A stretch of DNA of 64,000 bases. Source: CAZZKG01 sp964654825 (GTDB lineage: Bacteria > Gemmatimonadota > CAZMKB01). The first letter of the stretch is position 1. Each line of letters begins with the position of its first letter. The notes below the pieces were generated by a model. It did no database searches and was not told the DNA's origin. It saw nothing but the letters and a program-made list of their open reading frames with translations. This document shows, piece after piece, positions 16,779-25,348 of the stretch. Both the position numbers and the translations under genes were made by a program. The stretch spans positions 1-64,000 of the forward strand of contig CAZZKG010000006.1 in the NCBI GenBank assembly GCA_964654825.1. The letters run 5' to 3'.

Positions 16779-18950
16779 CTATGGCAGCCCTTTCCTCCTT
16801 CTCACGATGAGTTCGACGAAGAACAGAAGGAGGAGAACGAGATAGGTAACCGGCTCACTTTTCATCTCGAAACGCAGCGGCTTTACCCCCTTATTTCCGA
16901 AGGCGGTTACGGCAGAGGCGAGGGACTCGACCTGACCGGGGTCAAACACGCTCCCCCCGGTAGTTTTCGACAGTGATCCCATGAAGGCCGGATCCGGTCT
17001 GGGATCGTCGAACTCACGCGAGGACGCATCAACCAGAATTGTTCCTTCGCTCGCGGTAGCATAGTCAGCCGTACCTTCTTCCCGCGCCCTGTACTGATAT
17101 ACACCGGGGGAGAGGAATATCTCGTCGCTGTACGATGACTTCTCAGTCTCGATTACAAAAGTGTATGAGCTGTCTCTCCCCCTTTCGGATAACTGCTCGA
17201 GCTCCAGAAGAATGTCTCCACCTTTCGCCGACGATCCGCGAAATGTGACTCCATCCCCCATTCTTACCGAGTTGGTGAGCGGTTCACAGAACGAGCTCCT
17301 TAGTAACGAAGGCTCGGCGAGCCATTCGAGCATACCCTGACAAAGCTTCCGGTAATAAGGGCCTCTGCCGAACTGGAGTGGAAACATGTCCCACTGCCAG
17401 AACCCTCCCCCGAGGAGGATGAGACCGCGTGCACCGCTGAACCCCTGTTCCGTCACGACCGCCACCGGGACCTCCACACTCCCTGCCGCTTCAGAACTCA
17501 AAATCGACATGAAACCCTTCTCCATACTCACTCCCGTGAGGACGTACCGAAGTGGAGAGAGTTCTTCCCACTCACCGAATTCCCGTCCGAACACGGTCGA
17601 TATAACGGGATGAGAGGAAACCGAGCCGCTCGCTTTCACACCCCCGGCCTGAGAAATCTTCTGTACGCCATGGGGAAAGGGACAGAGTGCTTTGATCTCA
17701 CCCCAGGAACTCGCGTCTTTCCACGGCACAGACGGCAGAAGCAGGACACCGACATCCCCGCTCCTCAATCGTCCCGACACTGTCTCCAGAACAGATCGGG
17801 GGATACGCGCGAAGTCACCCTGCAGCACGACGACACTCGAGGTCTCAACCGAACGTCGTAGATTTTCTCCGGCTTCACTCAGGGATACGAACCGGCTTGC
17901 CTCCTCGAGGCTCGTCAGCTTTCCATTCACGGGCTCGATCACAGTCGCTGCTTCGTATTCGGGAAACGACCCCACGTGCCGCTTGAGAAAGGTGAGGTCC
18001 CAGTCGGGCGAATTCGAATACAGGAAGACCTGCCGTTTCGATCTCCTCACTTTCAGGTAGAGAGATCGGGTGTTGTTCACCGTTGTAAACTCTTCACCAC
18101 CGGTCTCGACGTGAACTTCGACTAGGTGCATCCCGGGCCTCATGGCAGGAAGAAGAGAACCAATCTCCATTCTCGTTCCATTCCCGTCCAGGGTGATCAC
18201 ACGATTCTCAGTAATTTTCTCATCGAGCTTCACCGTGACATCCACACGTGAGCTGTCCGGACCGAATCCCGACAGGAGTATCCGAAGAGGTACTTCCTCT
18301 CCCTGAAACAGCGGTTCAGAGACATTCAGTGAAAATATGGAGGCATCGAAGATCCCGGGATCACTACCCACGAGCAATCCGAAGACCGGAGTTTCGGCGC
18401 CTTCCACGTCATGAACGTGAATGGGCCCTGTTGTCACTCTCCCATCTGAGACCACGACGATGGGATAGGACACTCCGTCTCCGGAAGTCAAGCCGGCATC
18501 GAGGACCGAGCTGATGATATCGGTACCACCCATCACGCTCTCTTCTCCACGCGAATCACCTTCTCTCTGTACCGTTTCCCCGAACGGCAGTTTTACGATT
18601 TCCCAATCGTTTCCGAGGAGGGATACCAACCGGGTTACGGCGCTGTCGGCACGTTGGGACCGGCTGGTGGCAGAGCCCGATGAGTCAGGGAGTCCCATGC
18701 TGAGAGAGTGATCTTCGAGTACGATCACCCGCTTCTGTCCGGTCCCGTGCGGAAGGATCAGTGTGAGCCCGATCAAACTCGAGAGTACCACCAGGAAAAC
18801 CAGTCCTCTGAGCACGCCGAGTATTACCAGGAGCGATCCACCGAAGAGCTTGCGGACAGCATCCTGGGTGGTGAACACCCATGGGAGTGCCAGGACGAGG
18901 TACAACACCAGGAGGACCTTGAATGAGAGGATCTCGGTTACAAATTTCAC
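16779..18950 (-). CDS. Membrane protein with von Willebrand A-like domain
   Basis: This encodes 723 residues. The N-terminus holds two membrane helices (about 10-30 and 40-65), and a further helix (VTYLVLLLLFFVELIV) precedes the basic C-terminus. Between them lies a large periplasmic part. It starts with a VWA-like domain whose metal site is visible as VLEDHSLSMG (DxSxS) near residue 77, with GGTDIISSVLD and YPIVVVSDGRVTTG further on. A later region (GVLLLPSVPW, GLILLGGGFWQWDMF) resembles the glutamine-amidotransferase-like fold found in BatA-type and related membrane VWA proteins. Its start overlaps the folC stop by four bases (ATGA), so it is the third gene of accD-folC-VWA. Its role is unknown; no bat genes are nearby. 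Confidence 0.65.
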   Translation of the reverse strand: MKFVTEILSFKVLLVLYLVLALPWVFTTQDAVRKLFGGSLLVILGVLRGLVFLVVLSSLIGLTLILPHGTGQKRVIVLEDHSLSMGLPDSSGSATSRSQRADSAVTRLVSLLGNDWEIVKLPFGETVQREGDSRGEESVMGGTDIISSVLDAGLTSGDGVSYPIVVVSDGRVTTGPIHVHDVEGAETPVFGLLVGSDPGIFDASIFSLNVSEPLFQGEEVPLRILLSGFGPDSSRVDVTVKLDEKITENRVITLDGNGTRMEIGSLLPAMRPGMHLVEVHVETGGEEFTTVNNTRSLYLKVRRSKRQVFLYSNSPDWDLTFLKRHVGSFPEYEAATVIEPVNGKLTSLEEASRFVSLSEAGENLRRSVETSSVVVLQGDFARIPRSVLETVSGRLRSGDVGVLLLPSVPWKDASSWGEIKALCPFPHGVQKISQAGGVKASGSVSSHPVISTVFGREFGEWEELSPLRYVLTGVSMEKGFMSILSSEAAGSVEVPVAVVTEQGFSGARGLILLGGGFWQWDMFPLQFGRGPYYRKLCQGMLEWLAEPSLLRSSFCEPLTNSVRMGDGVTFRGSSAKGGDILLELEQLSERGRDSSYTFVIETEKSSYSDEIFLSPGVYQYRAREEGTADYATASEGTILVDASSREFDDPRPDPAFMGSLSKTTGGSVFDPGQVESLASAVTAFGNKGVKPLRFEMKSEPVTYLVLLLLFFVELIVRRRKGLP

Positions 18951-20272
18951 GATGAGTTCCTCGGCTGCGTGCCGGTTTTTTGAGTGTTCATCAAAAAACT
19001 CAACGCCTCTGAAACAGTGTAGAAGGATCCGGTTACCAGAAGGTATGAATCCCCATCCAGGGCATCAAGCCCGCGGGAGACCGCGGAAGAGATATCGGGT
19101 TCTTCACGGGATCTGCGGTTCAACCGCCTGGCAGAGTCATAGAGTTCGGCCGGTTCGGCTCGTCTCTCGTGACGGGTGAAATCTGGTTTGCTCACGATGA
19201 ACTCACGAGTGACGGGGGACAGGATTTCCAATATCCCGCGGCTGTCCTTATCCGAAGACATCCCCACCACAACAATCGCTTTTTTATCCTGCATTGTCTC
19301 TCGCAGAGCCCCCGTGAGCACCGACGAGGCGGCAATGTTGTGCGCGACATCCAGGATGACGATCCCCCGAGGCGTTTCGATCACCTGAAATCTGCCCGGT
19401 ACGGTTGTCTCCTTCAGACCTCTCCTTATCTTTTCTTCTGTGCAACTAAGGCCTTTGAAACATTCCTCGAGAGTAAAGAGAGCGAGTGCCGCATTCCTCA
19501 CCTGGTGTGCCCCGACCATGCTTATCCTGAGCTTCTCCAGGATATTCTTCGCGGAACCGTATGAGAAGATAGAACCGCCGATCGAACACCCGGTAATCGC
19601 GATGTCCACGTGCTCATCCAGCATCAGGGCTTCACAGCCACGCTCACCTGCGACCTGGTGGATGAGAGCGACGACATCAGGATCCGTCTCACAGGTGACG
19701 ACCGGGACACCACGCTTCAGGATCCCCAGTTTTTCCCGGGTTATGTCTTCTATCGTCGGTCCGAGCTGAGCCTGGTGATCGACTGAAATAGTTGTGATTA
19801 CGGATGCGACTGGATTCAGCACGTTTGTGGCATCGAGCCTTCCTCCGAGCCCGACCTCGCACACGGCTATGTCCACGCCTATTTCCGCGAAATACGAGAA
19901 TGCAATGGCTGTCGTAGCCTCGAAAAAGGTCAGCGAACCGCCCCGGATCATCTTCTCGTGTTCCCTGACCCATCCTGCGACATAAGCTCTGTCGATGTAT
20001 TCCCCGTTGACCGTCACGCGTTCACCGAAATCGAGTATGTGAGGCGATGTGTAGAGGCCGACTCTTAATCCACAAGCACCGAGGATCGATCCCAGGAAAA
20101 AACAGGTGGATCCTTTCCCGTTGGTACCAGCGACGTGAATGCTCCGGAACCTGTTCTGGGGATTCCCGATTGCGTCGAGGAACGCCGTGACTCTGTCGAG
20201 GCCGAGCTTTACTCCGAATCTCTGGAGACCGAATAAAAACCGCACTGCTTTCGTGTAAGAGGCGTTGCTCAT
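18947..20272 (-). CDS. folC: Bifunctional dihydrofolate/folylpolyglutamate synthase
   Basis: This encodes 441 residues, the usual length for this Mur-ligase-family enzyme. It adds glutamate to dihydropteroate and to reduced folates in the cytoplasm. The ATP-binding loop is IHVAGTNGKGSTCFFLGSIL near residue 45. YTSPHILDFGERVTVNG, FFEATTAIAFSYF and EVGLGGRLDATNVL are all signature segments. SVDHQAQLGPTIEDITREKLGILK and the C-terminal VVVGMSSDKDSRGILEIL complete it. It lies 55 bases after accD, a gene order common in bacteria. Confidence 0.95.
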   Translation of the reverse strand: MSNASYTKAVRFLFGLQRFGVKLGLDRVTAFLDAIGNPQNRFRSIHVAGTNGKGSTCFFLGSILGACGLRVGLYTSPHILDFGERVTVNGEYIDRAYVAGWVREHEKMIRGGSLTFFEATTAIAFSYFAEIGVDIAVCEVGLGGRLDATNVLNPVASVITTISVDHQAQLGPTIEDITREKLGILKRGVPVVTCETDPDVVALIHQVAGERGCEALMLDEHVDIAITGCSIGGSIFSYGSAKNILEKLRISMVGAHQVRNAALALFTLEECFKGLSCTEEKIRRGLKETTVPGRFQVIETPRGIVILDVAHNIAASSVLTGALRETMQDKKAIVVVGMSSDKDSRGILEILSPVTREFIVSKPDFTRHERRAEPAELYDSARRLNRRSREEPDISSAVSRGLDALDGDSYLLVTGSFYTVSEALSFLMNTQKTGTQPRNSS

Positions 20273-20327
20273 AACATCGTGAGGTTGTGTCCTGAGGTCG
20301 GGTACGCCCGAGCGAACATCAACCGGA

Positions 20328-21182
20328 TCAGGTCGGGTTCTTGTTCGGGGACATGAAAACGAGGAGGCTCGATATGACTTTTTTCAAGTCCTTCCTGTTT
20401 ACGATAACATCGACAAAGCCGTGGTCCAGCATGAACTCGGACAGCTGGAACCCTTCGGGTAGCTCCTGTCCGATTGTCTGTCTGATAACTCTCGGCCCAG
20501 CGAATCCGACCAGAGCTTTGGGTTCTGCCAGGATCACGTCTCCGAGAAAGGCATAACTGGCGGACACCCCACCTGTCGTCGGGTGCGTGAGCACCGAGAT
20601 GAACGGCACACCCGCTTCGGAAAGCCGGGCCAGCCAGGAACTCGTCTTCGCCATCTGCATCAGCGACAGGATGCCCTCCTGCATCCGCGCCCCACCTGAT
20701 TTGGATATGATGATGATGGGTGTGCGGCTCTCGATGGCCCCCTTGATACATCTCGCCACTTTTTCACCCACCACCGATCCCATGCTACCGCCCATGAAGC
20801 TGAAATCCATGACAGCGAGACTGACGGGCTGCTCATCCAGTCGACCAAGTCCGGTGATGATGGCTTCACGCAAACCCGTTTTCTCCATATTCTCCCTGAT
20901 CCTGTCCTGGTACCTCTTCGAATCTTTGAAATCGAGAGGATCCGTTGCAGTCAGGTTGGCATCCTTCTCTTCGAACGTGTCCGCATCGATGAGCATCTCG
21001 ATGTAGTCTTTCGCGGAGATGGGGAAGTGATAACCGCACTTCGAGCAGACCCAGAAACTTCTCGAAAGTTCCAACCGGTAGATTATCTCCCCGCACTCTT
21101 TGCACTTGAGCCACAACCCGTCTGGAACCGCCCGCCTGGGTTGTCCGGCACGTTTCTTCTTCTCTTTTCGAAACCAGGCCAT
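20328..21182 (-). CDS. accD: Acetyl-CoA carboxylase carboxyltransferase subunit beta
   Basis: This encodes 284 residues, the normal size. The N-terminal four-cysteine zinc ribbon is intact (LKCKECGEIIYRLE and WVCSKCGYHF, about residues 25-53). The crotonase-like core has DFSFMGGSMGSVVGEK, SKSGGARMQEG, THPTTGGVSASYAFLGDVI and GFAGPRVIRQTIGQELPEGFQ, covering the acyl-CoA binding and oxyanion regions. It works with AccA in a complex that carboxylates acetyl-CoA to malonyl-CoA. accA is not in this window. It is the first gene of the accD-folC-VWA operon and is driven by a strong promoter at 21308-21336. Confidence 0.97.
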   Translation of the reverse strand: MAWFRKEKKKRAGQPRRAVPDGLWLKCKECGEIIYRLELSRSFWVCSKCGYHFPISAKDYIEMLIDADTFEEKDANLTATDPLDFKDSKRYQDRIRENMEKTGLREAIITGLGRLDEQPVSLAVMDFSFMGGSMGSVVGEKVARCIKGAIESRTPIIIISKSGGARMQEGILSLMQMAKTSSWLARLSEAGVPFISVLTHPTTGGVSASYAFLGDVILAEPKALVGFAGPRVIRQTIGQELPEGFQLSEFMLDHGFVDVIVNRKDLKKVISSLLVFMSPNKNPT

Positions 21183-21307
21183 GGTTTATCCCCAAGTCGG
21201 TCACCAGTGCGATCGTGTGAACCGGAACGCATTATTGCGATGATCCACCACCGGAGAGTGGCGAGTCTATCACTCTGATTGATCATTTCGGTAAAAATAT
21301 CAATACT

Positions 21308-21336
21308 ATTGTATCTCACCACTTAGCCCGTGTCAA
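21308..21336 (-). promoter_or_regulatory. Strong sigma70 promoter of accD
   Basis: On the minus strand TTGACA (21331-21336) and TACAAT (21308-21313) are 17 bases apart. A leader of about 120 bases follows before accD. The first REP copy begins only 12 bases upstream of the -35 box. Confidence 0.8.
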
Positions 21337-21348
21337 TGCTAAATGTTG

Positions 21349-21374
21349 TAAATAGGGACAGTCACCGTTTAATT
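21349..21374 (+). repeat. REP-like repeat, copy 1
   Basis: The sequence begins TAAATAGGGACAGTCACC and ends GTTTAATT. It is identical to copy 2 over 26 bases and starts 36 bases before it. Confidence 0.85.
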
Positions 21375-21384
21375 GTCACAATTT

Positions 21385-21410
21385 TAAATAGGGACAGTCA
21401 CCGTTTAATT
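21385..21410 (+). repeat. REP-like repeat, copy 2
   Basis: This is a direct copy of the repeat at 21349-21374, seven bases before the stop codon of the RAYT gene. Confidence 0.85.
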
Positions 21411-21417
21411 AAATAGA

Positions 21418-22089
21418 TTACTCTCGCTTCCAGGGACGCCCCTTGGGCATAGCCCGTAATCGCCGGTTTAAATTTCTCTCCAGCTCGGAGATAAACCCAT
21501 CACTCCCCAACGGACGACCTGTCCGGTTGGAATTACGTATTTGAATCAATTCATCCACATCCTCTGTGGATTGTAACGTTGTCTTCCAGTCTTTCCTGAT
21601 ATTTTCATCGCACCAAGTCGACATATCGAGTAATCCTGTTGAGTCATGACCCGTCACATGCGCCTTCGCACTCGACCACGGATAACACCAGGCATCTCGT
21701 ACGATACCGGCTCTTACTGGATTCCTTTCTACGTATCGGACCGTGGCCCAATAGTGCATTGCATCGAGAGGACAAGAGTAAAATCGGGCTTGCCAAAGAT
21801 GGCCACTCCGATTATTAAGACGATTAAAGTATTGCGCATATGAAAAGTGCGTTCGGCCGAGGGTTTTCGACAGAGAGTCCTCGTTTGCCGGGACAACAAC
21901 AAGGTGAACATGATTGGACATTAGACAGTACGAGTGAACAGTGAGATGATAACGTTTAGATTGTTCTTTCAAATACGATATATATCGTTCCCTTTCACCA
22001 TCGATAGCGAAAACGTCCTGGCGGTTATTCCCGCGTTGCGTGACGTGATGTGGTACACCAATAGCCACTGCTCTTGCTATTCTGACCAT
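21418..22089 (-). CDS. REP-associated tyrosine transposase (RAYT, Y1_Tnp)
   Basis: This encodes 223 residues and appears complete. The HUH nuclease signature is present as YCLMSNHVHLVVVP (about residues 54-67), with the catalytic Tyr candidate in HFSYAQYFNRLN near residues 92-103. The N-terminus MVRIARAVAIGVPHHVTQRGNNRQDVF and the segment RYVERNPVRAGIV are hallmarks of the family. The basic C-terminus (ELERNLNRRLRAMPKGRPWKRE) is a typical tail. RAYTs cut and join single-stranded DNA at REP hairpins. A weaker promoter, TTGACA at 22229-22234 with TATTAG 18 bases on, lies upstream. The gene is intact, so the repeats in this genome may still be mobile. Confidence 0.93.
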   Translation of the reverse strand: MVRIARAVAIGVPHHVTQRGNNRQDVFAIDGERERYISYLKEQSKRYHLTVHSYCLMSNHVHLVVVPANEDSLSKTLGRTHFSYAQYFNRLNNRSGHLWQARFYSCPLDAMHYWATVRYVERNPVRAGIVRDAWCYPWSSAKAHVTGHDSTGLLDMSTWCDENIRKDWKTTLQSTEDVDELIQIRNSNRTGRPLGSDGFISELERNLNRRLRAMPKGRPWKRE

Positions 22090-22251
22090 ATGGGAAACCT
22101 GTTCTTGAGAAACGAGTCGGAAAACAGGGAGGATGAAGGGAGCACGTTACAGATATCTAGTCACAGACTCAGATGAATCTCGGAGGGGGCAAGGATAACT
22201 ATCTCTAATATCTATAAAAAAAGGGTACTGTCAAGTAGTAAATCTAAATAA

Positions 22252-22274
22252 TAAACGGTGACTGTCCCTATTTA
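22252..22274 (-). repeat. REP-like repeat, inverted copy 3, carries a gene's stop codon
   Basis: Read on the minus strand, this is TAAATAGGGACAGTCACC plus GTTTA. Its first three bases (22272-22274) are the TAA stop of the secreted propeller-like gene. Confidence 0.85.
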
Positions 22275-23555
22275 ATTTGGGCGAGAAGCGACTGCGAGAT
22301 AGGTGCGCCTCTTCCAGGGCTCGTTGACATCGTGTCCCGCGTTGTATGCTAGGATGTATCGGCCGTGTTCTTCATCGATCATGAGGGTCGGCGTACGCTG
22401 GAAGCCTTCAGGCGGTACGCCGTCGGGAAACTGCCCCGGTGCGATGATCGGGTTATCCGGATGGCCGATCCAGGTGTCGCCCCAGTCGGGTGACCAGTAA
22501 TAGGCGATGTGTCCGTAACCGGCGTAGTTCTGATTTGAAACCATTAAAACCATGTGGACGCCGTCAGCGATTGAATCACCCGTACAGTGGGCCTGCCAGG
22601 CGCCGCGAAATGAAAACCCCTCCGGCCACGGCAGCGTCCACCGATAGGCGGGATTGTCCGGGTCGGAAGGATCGAACGTCGGCTCCGGATTCTTCACCCA
22701 GCCGGTCTTGCCATCCTCGCTGTCCGCGTAGGAAATTCGCCAGTTCCAGTAGGAGCCGGGGGATCCGTGCAACCCCCGGTAGAAAAGCCTAACCTTTCCC
22801 TGTGTGCCCAGGCGAGGCACCCAGACCGGTGTCGGTTCACTCAGGCCACCCTTTATCACACCGTTCTGATCCCAGCCCTCCTCCCACCAGTATTCAGCAA
22901 CTAGCATGTTCTCGTAAGTCTGATCGAATGGGACTCCGATCGCAGGCGGCGTCTCGCTCGTCGCCACCTGGATTGCAGTCTCCGATCCCGGTAGACCATC
23001 CCACTCCGGATGCAGATACTTCGTGCCGGGTCTCACGGTGTTGTAGAGCAGATGCTCACCGGTTACAGGATGTTGAATGTAACCGGGCGTATCGGTGTGT
23101 TCCCACGCGGGACCCGGGTTTTGTCCTCCGGGACTGACGAGGGGCGTGTATTTGATTTTCGTAACCGGATCGTAGCCCAGGGCCCAGTCGTGAAGCACTT
23201 CTTCCTGGTAGGGGTGCTCGGTCATGTATGTCGCGTGATAGCTGTGATACAGCAGCTTTATCATGCCACCCTCGAGAAAAATGAACTCTTCACCGACGAT
23301 ACCTCCCCAGTCGCCGTACAGGTGTGTCTGAGAATCAGGATAATCAGGATGGGGGGCTGTTATGAAACCGATGGGCGTGAAATCCGGCCATTCCCCCAGC
23401 GGACCGTCTTCGCCGAAGTTATGCGGTATGGCCAACCTGGGGGTGAGGAACTCATTGGAATCATTTGAATCCGCACCGTTCTGGGGCCGTAACGGGGAGA
23501 ACAGGAGAAGACAGATCGAGAAGAAAGCAGTGATGATTATCGTGATGCGGTACAT
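22272..23555 (-). CDS. Secreted propeller-like protein, glycoside-hydrolase-like
   Basis: This encodes 427 residues with a signal peptide (IIITAFFSICLLLFSPLRP). The body is rich in Trp, Tyr, Gly and Pro with recurring blade-like strands (GGIVGEEFIFLEGGMIKLLYH; GKVRLFYRGLHG; HMVLMVSNQNYAGYGHIAYYWSPDWGDTW). The SPDWGDTW element resembles the Asp-box of sialidase-type propellers, and the overall pattern recalls GH43/GH32/sialidase folds. I cannot name a substrate or point to catalytic carboxylates. The ending YLAVASRPN is followed by a TAA that belongs to REP copy 3, so the last residues may have been altered by that insertion. It has a consensus promoter upstream. Confidence 0.6.
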   Translation of the reverse strand: MYRITIIITAFFSICLLLFSPLRPQNGADSNDSNEFLTPRLAIPHNFGEDGPLGEWPDFTPIGFITAPHPDYPDSQTHLYGDWGGIVGEEFIFLEGGMIKLLYHSYHATYMTEHPYQEEVLHDWALGYDPVTKIKYTPLVSPGGQNPGPAWEHTDTPGYIQHPVTGEHLLYNTVRPGTKYLHPEWDGLPGSETAIQVATSETPPAIGVPFDQTYENMLVAEYWWEEGWDQNGVIKGGLSEPTPVWVPRLGTQGKVRLFYRGLHGSPGSYWNWRISYADSEDGKTGWVKNPEPTFDPSDPDNPAYRWTLPWPEGFSFRGAWQAHCTGDSIADGVHMVLMVSNQNYAGYGHIAYYWSPDWGDTWIGHPDNPIIAPGQFPDGVPPEGFQRTPTLMIDEEHGRYILAYNAGHDVNEPWKRRTYLAVASRPN

Positions 23556-23623
23556 TGAAAGCCGAACTCCGTGTGAAGTGTGTGGTAAACAACTTCCGGC
23601 ATGACATATCCCGAATCGAGTTC

Positions 23624-23652
23624 ATTATACCAGAGAAAATCTGTCGTGTCAA
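23624..23652 (-). promoter_or_regulatory. Consensus promoter of the secreted propeller-like gene
   Basis: On the minus strand TTGACA (23647-23652), a 17-base spacer and TATAAT (23624-23629) with TGG directly before it. This is a full consensus with an extended -10. The leader to the ATG at 23555 is about 60 bases. Confidence 0.8.
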
Positions 23653-23659
23653 GCTCAGG

Positions 23660-24030
23660 CAGTTCTTTTCCCTGATCAGAACCCGAGGTCGACCGACACT
23701 TTCGAAAAAGGATATCAATTCTGCCATGAAGAACTACCTTCACCGGTTGTCTGGGGATTTCCTGGATGAGGACATGACCAGCTCTGCGGCTTCATAAAGC
23801 GAGCCATAGATCAAACAGGTCCCGCCCCTTCTTTCGTTGATAGAGAGCACACAACTTGGTGCCGAGTAACTATTCCAGTTGGTAGCTGATGATATCGGTT
23901 TGACCCGTGAATCAGGAGAGAATGCTTTTTAAAGGATTTTCTTCAGCTCAATAACAGGATAAATTAGGAATGCGAAATTCGAAGGCATGTGATTTGTTAT
24001 TTAATGATTGTGAATTACATTTCTTTCAAC
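23660..24030. other. Gene-free, AT-rich stretch
   Basis: This lies between the promoter of the secreted protein and the dehydrogenase pseudogene. Open frames here are short and lack ribosome binding sites. Base composition becomes AT-rich toward 24000, as in the pseudogene that follows. Confidence 0.4.
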
Positions 24031-24894
24031 AAGGAGACTTCATGTATGAAAGCACCTGAGGATTTCAGATCCATCGATCTTCAAGAAATTGTAATGCTCG
24101 CACAGAAAGCACTTACAGTGAATGGCATCAGCGAAAAAAACGCGGCTGCTATTGTGCGAGCTTACCTGGAGGCTGAAAAATGCCAGAAACGATCTCACGG
24201 ATTTAAGCTGATTCCCTGGATTTAGGAACAATTCAAGAATATTGAGCCAGGCATTCCCACTGTGTTATCGAAGACTTCCAGTTCAATACTTCTTGATGGT
24301 GCAGCAAACCCGGGCCCACCTGTTGCTGAATTACTGGTCGATGAATTGCTTGATCTTACCGAGAAGACAGCGGTTGCAATCGGGGGCATTTGTAATGCAG
24401 GGCACATCGGTGTGCTTGCCTATTATGCACAAATGTTTTCCCAAAAAAACCGAATTGCATTGATTTTTGCAACCACACCTTCTGTTACCGTGCCAATGGA
24501 TGGAAAACTACATGTCTTGGGAACTAACCCGCTGTGCATTGCTGTTCCAACCAAAAACGATCCAATCATATTGGATATGGGAACCACAGCCATTACATAC
24601 CATGCATTGCTGAATTCCAAAACGAATGGGCATGAGCTGCCGGACAATGTGGCGCTTGATAAAGAAGGAAATCCAACGAAAAATCCTGAGATTGCCGATC
24701 CGACCCGGTTGTTGACCTTTGGAGGATATAAAGGGTTCGGCATTTCCTTGATGATCGAAATATTGACGGGAGCATTGACTGGTTGGCGAATCGGCGCTCA
24801 GAAAGCGAGGGAAATCAAGAACGACAGATTCGCAACTACTATGATCGTGGTTCGAGCAGATGCGTTTGTCGATGAAAAATTGTTTATAGAACTA

Positions 24895-25055
24895 GTGCTC
24901 TGTCATGTAAGAAGTGGCGTAAAGATTACGAAGTAATTTTGTCTGCCTGCAAGGCTCGACTGAAGGAGCATAGCAGGGCTATGTGACTGATGGAGCAACG
25001 CTGCAGGCAGATAAAAGAACAAGTAAGATACGTCAGTTGTTACATGACAGGGCAC
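24895..25055. mobile_element. MITE with 16-bp terminal inverted repeats and TA target duplication
   Basis: The ends are GTGCTCTGTCATGTAA (24895-24910) and its near-perfect inverse TTACATGACAGGGCAC (25040-25055), one mismatch apart. Each end is flanked by TA inside CTAG. Deleting the element plus one TA restores the host reading frame. The 161-bp element carries no gene. A TA duplication within CTAG is the habit of IS630/Tc1-mariner transposases, so a non-autonomous IS630 relative is likely. Its centre folds into a long hairpin. Confidence 0.8.
24943..25010. repeat. Structured hairpin inside the MITE
   Basis: CTGCCTGCA (24943-24951) pairs with TGCAGGCAG (25002-25010), and an inner stem CATAGC/GCTATG (24969-24974, 24978-24983) has a three-base loop. 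Segments AAGGAG and GGAGCAACGC flank the inner stem and recur in the hairpin at 54100-54164. Confidence 0.55.
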
Positions 25056-25269
25056 TAGTTGAATTGCTCAAGAAGGATATCGCAGAGTCTCAAGAGATTG
25101 CAATTCCACGGCTTCCACACAGTGAGTCGATCTCAGCAAAAAGAATGCATGAAAAATCTGACACTATTGATATTCCCGTTGAACTACTTGAAACTCTGAA
25201 GTCTTTAACGGGACAGCATTCAAGCGACAACTGAATCCGGCATTATCTTTTATTGACTATCAATAAAAA

Positions 25270-25348
25270 TCAGTCCGAACGAACTGCGCGCTCGAGGAGC
25301 CTTGTGAGCATGTCAGTACTCCTTTCAACCGCTTCCAGCACCTCGCAA
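25270..25348 (-). pseudogene. Divergent second copy of the 3' end of the phosphorylase gene
   Basis: Read on the minus strand this encodes EVLEAVERSTDMLTRLLERAVRSD and a TGA stop (25270-25272). The functional gene upstream ends EVLDAVERSAGKLTCLLKRAVHSK, so about two thirds of 24 positions agree. A REP copy separates the two. The fragment is the leftover tail of another allele. Confidence 0.75.

Larger units (their letters stand above)
21349..22274 (-). mobile_element. RAYT unit bracketed by inverted REP-like repeats
   Basis: A transposase gene at 21418-22089 is enclosed by repeats. Two direct copies (TAAATAGGGACAGTCACC core) lie at 21349-21374 and 21385-21410, and one inverted copy lies at 22252-22274. 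The unit fills the gap between the accD promoter and the stop codon of the next gene. This is the standard arrangement of REP-associated tyrosine transposases, which are domesticated relatives of IS200/IS605 enzymes. Confidence 0.8.
24046..25234 (+). pseudogene. Malate/L-lactate dehydrogenase (Ldh2/YlbC family), amber codon plus MITE insertion
   Basis: The ATG at 24046 has AAGGAG upstream. The frame encodes an NAD(P)-dependent 2-hydroxyacid dehydrogenase of the malate/sulfolactate type: AIGGICNAGHIGVLAYYAQMF, then HVLGTNPLCIAVP, then PIILDMGTT, then GGYKGFGISLMIEILTGALTG. A TAG at 24223-24225 stops it after HGFKLIPWI. A 163-bp insertion (161-bp element plus one TA) interrupts it after FIEL. 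Removing the insertion joins FIEL to VELLKKDIAES exactly in frame and yields about 341 residues, the family length. So this was an intact gene inactivated by one nonsense change and one insertion. Its low GC relative to neighbours suggests acquisition. Confidence 0.85.

Noticed and set aside
4746..24225. Amber codons inside two otherwise good frames, suggesting TAG recoding
   Set aside because: Both lie in genes that are also broken by a truncation or an insertion, no suppressor tRNA is visible, and intact genes here terminate normally. Pseudogene decay is simpler.
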